The position numbers and the translations under genes were made by a program. Shown one piece after another: positions 55,276 to 57,998 of a DNA stretch of 57,998 nucleotides. Below the pieces are notes generated by a model. It was not told where the DNA came from, searched no databases, and saw only the letters and a list, made by a program, of their open reading frames with translations. The stretch is from Candidatus Accumulibacter sp. 66-26 (GTDB taxonomy: Bacteria; Pseudomonadota; Gammaproteobacteria; Burkholderiales; Rhodocyclaceae): the NCBI GenBank assembly GCA_001897745.1, contig MKUH01000036.1, forward strand, positions 1-57,998, written 5' to 3'. Position 1 is the stretch's first letter. Each line of letters starts with the position of its first letter.

Positions 55276-55456
55276 GGCTGTCCCCCTTTTTTTTCGACCA
55301 AGCGTCGATCTTGGTGCGGCGACGCCTATATGGCGTCGTCGGAAAGGATATTTCGGGCAGTCATTCTTAAATGTCGGATCGGACGATGCGCACAAACGAA
55401 ACGAAAAGGGACACTGCAAGCCAACGAAAACCAGGCAGAACGAGGATAGAAAAACG

Positions 55457-56914
55457 ATGTCCACGACCCGAACATTCGGCATCACCGGTTTTGGCGGCTA
55501 CATTCCGCGTTTGCGCATGCAACGCGCGGCGATTGCCGCCGCCCATCAATGGATGGCCCCCGGCCTGCGCTCCCAGGCCAAGGGCCGGCGGGCCTTTTGC
55601 AGTTGGGATGAAGACAGCATCACGCTGGCGGTCGAAGCGGCCCGCGACGCACTGGCGAACCGCCAGCGCGAGGCGATCGCCTCGCTCACCCTGGCCTCGA
55701 CGACGCTGCCCTTCGCTGACCTGCAGAATAGCACCATCGTCGCCGGCGCCCTGGGGCTGGCACCGTCGGTGCGCACCCTCGACGTGGGGCACTCGCAGCG
55801 GGCCGCCACCAGCGGCCTGATCGCCGCACTGACGCAGGGCGACGCGCCGGCCTTGTTCGTCGCCAGCGACCGTCCGCGCGGCAAGCCGGCCAGCAGCCAG
55901 GAGATCGGTTTCGGCGCCGGCGGCGCCGCGTTTACGCTCGGCAGCGACGAAGTCATCGCCACCCTGCTCGCCTCCACCAGCCGCACGGCATTGTTCGTCG
56001 ACCACTTCCGCGGCGAGGGCGCCCGCTACGACTATTACTGGGAAGAGCGCTGGGTCCGCGACGAGGGCTATATGAAGCTGGCCGTCGAGGCGGTACGGGC
56101 CGCGTTGCAGCAAGCCGGGGTTGCGGCGGCCGCTGTCGATCATTTCATCCTGGCGGCGCCGTTCAAGGGCGTCGCCGCGGCGGTCGTCAAGAAACTCGGC
56201 ATCGCTCCGGAAGCGGAGAGCGACAGCCTCGAAGCCGACTGCGGCTACAGCGGCGCGGCCCACGGCCTGCTCATGCTCGCCCATGCGCTGGAGCGGGCCA
56301 AACCCGGCCAGACCCTGGTTCTGGTCGGCTTCGGCCAGGGTGTCGACGTGCTGGTGCTGCGCACCACCGAAGCCCTCGCATCCTTCGCACCGCGTCGCGG
56401 CGTCGGCGGCGCCTTGGCCGACGGGCAGAACCACGACGCCTACCTGCGTCTCGCCTCCTATGAAAATGCGATCGAGTTGGAATGGGGCATGCGTGGCGAG
56501 AAATCGATCAAGACCGCGCTCACCGAGCAATACCGCTCCAGCGATCAGTTCTCCGGCTTCGTCGCCGGACGCTGCCCCGCCTGCGGCACCATCCAGTTTC
56601 CACAATTGCCTTACTGCGTGACCCCCGGCTGCAACGCGCCGCGGGCGAACTTCGATCCGCATCCGCTGTTCGACGAGCCCGCCCAGGTCCTCACCCATAC
56701 CGGCGACTGGCTCAGCTATTACCCGGCGCCGCCGCTGTACGTCGGTTTCGTGCAGTTCGAACAGGGCGCGCGCCTGCTCATGGAAACGGTCGATGTCGGC
56801 GCCGCCGGCCTGGAAGTGGGCACCCCGCTGCGCATGGTGTTCCGCGTCAAGGATATCGACAAGACACGCGGCTATCCGCGCTATTTCTGGAAGGCCACGC
56901 CGCTTCAGGCTTGA
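55457..56914 (+). CDS. HMG-CoA-synthase-like/DUF35 fusion protein
   Basis: A 485-residue protein. Residues 5-350 follow the HMG-CoA synthase/thiolase fold ([13 protein letters not shown], then [14 protein letters not shown]). By alignment to archaeal HMG-CoA synthase, the catalytic Cys position is occupied by Q114. The C-terminal part is a DUF35-type zinc ribbon (C373, C376, C387, C392 in [17 protein letters not shown]) plus an OB-fold. Such proteins accompany thiolases that lack their own DUF35 partner, acting as scaffold. Start at 55457; the upstream ribosome site is weak (GGATAG). Followed 14 bases later by the thiolase. Confidence 0.78.
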   Translation: MSTTRTFGITGFGGYIPRLRMQRAAIAAAHQWMAPGLRSQAKGRRAFCSWDEDSITLAVEAARDALANRQREAIASLTLASTTLPFADLQNSTIVAGALGLAPSVRTLDVGHSQRAATSGLIAALTQGDAPALFVASDRPRGKPASSQEIGFGAGGAAFTLGSDEVIATLLASTSRTALFVDHFRGEGARYDYYWEERWVRDEGYMKLAVEAVRAALQQAGVAAAAVDHFILAAPFKGVAAAVVKKLGIAPEAESDSLEADCGYSGAAHGLLMLAHALERAKPGQTLVLVGFGQGVDVLVLRTTEALASFAPRRGVGGALADGQNHDAYLRLASYENAIELEWGMRGEKSIKTALTEQYRSSDQFSGFVAGRCPACGTIQFPQLPYCVTPGCNAPRANFDPHPLFDEPAQVLTHTGDWLSYYPAPPLYVGFVQFEQGARLLMETVDVGAAGLEVGTPLRMVFRVKDIDKTRGYPRYFWKATPLQA

Positions 56915-56928
56915 GGAGAGATCATTTC

Positions 56929-57939
56929 ATGGCAACGGGAATCAAGGACAAGGTCGCCATCATCGGCATGGGCTGCTCGAAGTTCGGCGAACGCTGGGAC
57001 GTCGGGCCCTCCGAATTGCTGGCGGAAGCCTTCGAGGAAGCCCTGCTCGATGCGGGCATCGAACGTAAACAGATCGAGGCGGCCTGGTACGGCTCCTGCT
57101 CCGATCCGATCAGCGTCGGCAACTCGGCCATCCCCGCCTCGATGGCGCTGCGGCTGGACGGCATTCCGGTGAGCCACATGGAAAACATGTGCGCCACCGG
57201 CAGCGAGGTGCTGCGCGCCGCCGCCTACGCGGTGGCCAGCGGCGCGGTGGATTTCGCCCTGGCGATCGGCGCGGAGAAGCTGAAGGACACCGGCTACGGC
57301 GGTCTGCCTTTCGTCTACAAGGGAACCTTCAACGACCTGTGGCTTCCCCTGGGCTCGACGCCGGCCGGCTTTGCCCAACTGGCCGCCGGCTACCGGGCCA
57401 AGCACGGCACCAGCAAGGAAGAGCTGAAGCGGGCGATGGCCCACGTTTCATGGAAAAGCCATCAGAACGGGATGCTCAGTCCGAAGGCCCATCTGCGCAA
57501 GGCGGTCAGCATGGAGCAGATCCTCGGCGCCCCCATGATTGCCGATCCGCTCGGCCTCTACGACTGCTGCGGGGTCAGCGACGGCGCCGCGGCGGCCATC
57601 GTCACCACCCCCGAAATCGCCCGCGCCCTGGGGCGCAAGGACATGGTCACGATCAAGTCCATCCAGTTGGCGATCGGTTCCGGCGTCGAGTCGGGCACCA
57701 ACCAGTGGGACGGCAGCTATGTGCGCACCACCCGGGCGGCGGCGCAAAAAGCCTACGCGGAAGCCGGCATCAAGGACCCGCGCGCCGAACTGAGCCTGAT
57801 GGAAGTGCACGACTGCTTCTCGATCACCGAACTGTCGACGATGGAGGATCTGTTCGTGTCTCCCGACGGCGGCGCGGTGCGCGACATCCTCGACGGCTTT
57901 TTCGGGTATCCGGATTTTCCGGTGGACGGGAGCCGGTGA
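56929..57939 (+). CDS. Thiolase (SCP-x/DUF35-associated type), 3' truncated
   Basis: A 336-residue frame, about 50 short of the family. The nucleophile is C88 in ENMCATGSEVLRAA. The text is normal through VHDCFSITELSTMEDLFVS and DILDGFF, and then changes to GYPDFPVDGSR and a stop. The C-terminal block with the second His/Cys of the active site (GGLKCFGHPIGASG in relatives) is absent. The break at about 57903 coincides with the first of two direct repeats. GAGGAG precedes the ATG. It should thiolytically cleave a 3-oxoacyl-CoA if intact; as read here it is probably inactive. Confidence 0.82.
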   Translation: MATGIKDKVAIIGMGCSKFGERWDVGPSELLAEAFEEALLDAGIERKQIEAAWYGSCSDPISVGNSAIPASMALRLDGIPVSHMENMCATGSEVLRAAAYAVASGAVDFALAIGAEKLKDTGYGGLPFVYKGTFNDLWLPLGSTPAGFAQLAAGYRAKHGTSKEELKRAMAHVSWKSHQNGMLSPKAHLRKAVSMEQILGAPMIADPLGLYDCCGVSDGAAAAIVTTPEIARALGRKDMVTIKSIQLAIGSGVESGTNQWDGSYVRTTRAAAQKAYAEAGIKDPRAELSLMEVHDCFSITELSTMEDLFVSPDGGAVRDILDGFFGYPDFPVDGSR

Positions 57940-57998
57940 AGTAGCGGCCCTGTAATTTCACTCTCCGGATTCTCCGGTGGACGCTCCCATGTTGAGCC
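57903..57998. mobile_element. Possible transposon end interrupting the thiolase gene
   Basis: Two direct copies of TCCGGATTYTCCGGTGGACG (19 of 20 bases identical) lie at 57909-57928 and 57964-57983, 55 bases apart. Repeated blocks of this kind are typical of the transposase-binding ends of IS21-like elements. They start exactly where the thiolase reading ceases to resemble its family. The element itself lies beyond the window, so the family is not known. Confidence 0.4.

Overview
The window reads as a GC-rich betaproteobacterial chromosome, most like Rhodocyclales (Azoarcus/Thauera/Aromatoleum type). This is an inference from gene content: HtpX, YccA, HPF, an AcnA-type aconitase, an NhaR-type LysR regulator, and a CoA-thioester catabolic cluster containing a BadH-like dehydrogenase.

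Region 1 (1-11.3 kb) is ordinary core chromosome. It holds a DUF294 fragment, a tandem universal stress protein, htpX, a Bax-inhibitor/YccA membrane protein, a ribosome-hibernation factor, an nhaR-like regulator, acnA, a LOG-family hydrolase, an XRE-type regulator divergent from a ceramidase-like membrane protein, and a DnaQ-type exonuclease. It ends at a strong leftward terminator and a 5'-less gene tail that look like the edge of an insertion.

Region 2 (11.3-19.4 kb) is a leftward defence island. An AbiEi-like regulator with a nuclease-like N-terminus overlaps an AbiEii-like nucleotidyltransferase. Next come a PD-(D/E)XK endonuclease, a poly-gamma-glutamate-hydrolase-like protein and a Qat anti-phage system. 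An IS21 element (istA/istB) has wrecked the Qat system: only the N-terminal half of QatA and a start-less QatD remain, and QatB and QatC are gone.

Region 3 (19.8-45.5 kb) is a decayed integrative element or plasmid-like island without visible relaxase or type IV secretion genes. It carries ParM- and ParB-type partition genes, a CFI-box membrane protein, a membrane-anchored nuclease, an integrase-like recombinase, a GGDEF protein, a 1,669-residue methylase-helicase resembling phage P1 DarB, a CoiA-like nuclease as cargo, an IS1182-family element, RadC, and many small ICE-type genes. Several of these genes share a structured 5' leader. It contains a GTCGCAGTCGTTACCTG-type block, a nested GGGGA...TCCCC stem and a final hairpin that buries the Shine-Dalgarno sequence. 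I interpret it as the radC RNA motif family. The island ends in a 5'-truncated HerA-type ATPase/nuclease fused abruptly to the next region.

Region 4 (45.5-58 kb) is a catabolic operon: DUF2889, acyl-CoA dehydrogenase, AtuA-like DUF1446 protein, MaoC hydratase, three SDRs and an enoyl-CoA hydratase. A chemoreceptor lies next to it. Divergent from it are an HMG-CoA-synthase-like/DUF35 fusion and a thiolase. The likely role is beta-oxidation of an alicyclic or terpenoid CoA thioester; the substrate is unknown. The thiolase loses its C-terminus at the window edge, where repeats resembling a transposon end begin. Each module boundary thus shows a gene broken by a mobile element.
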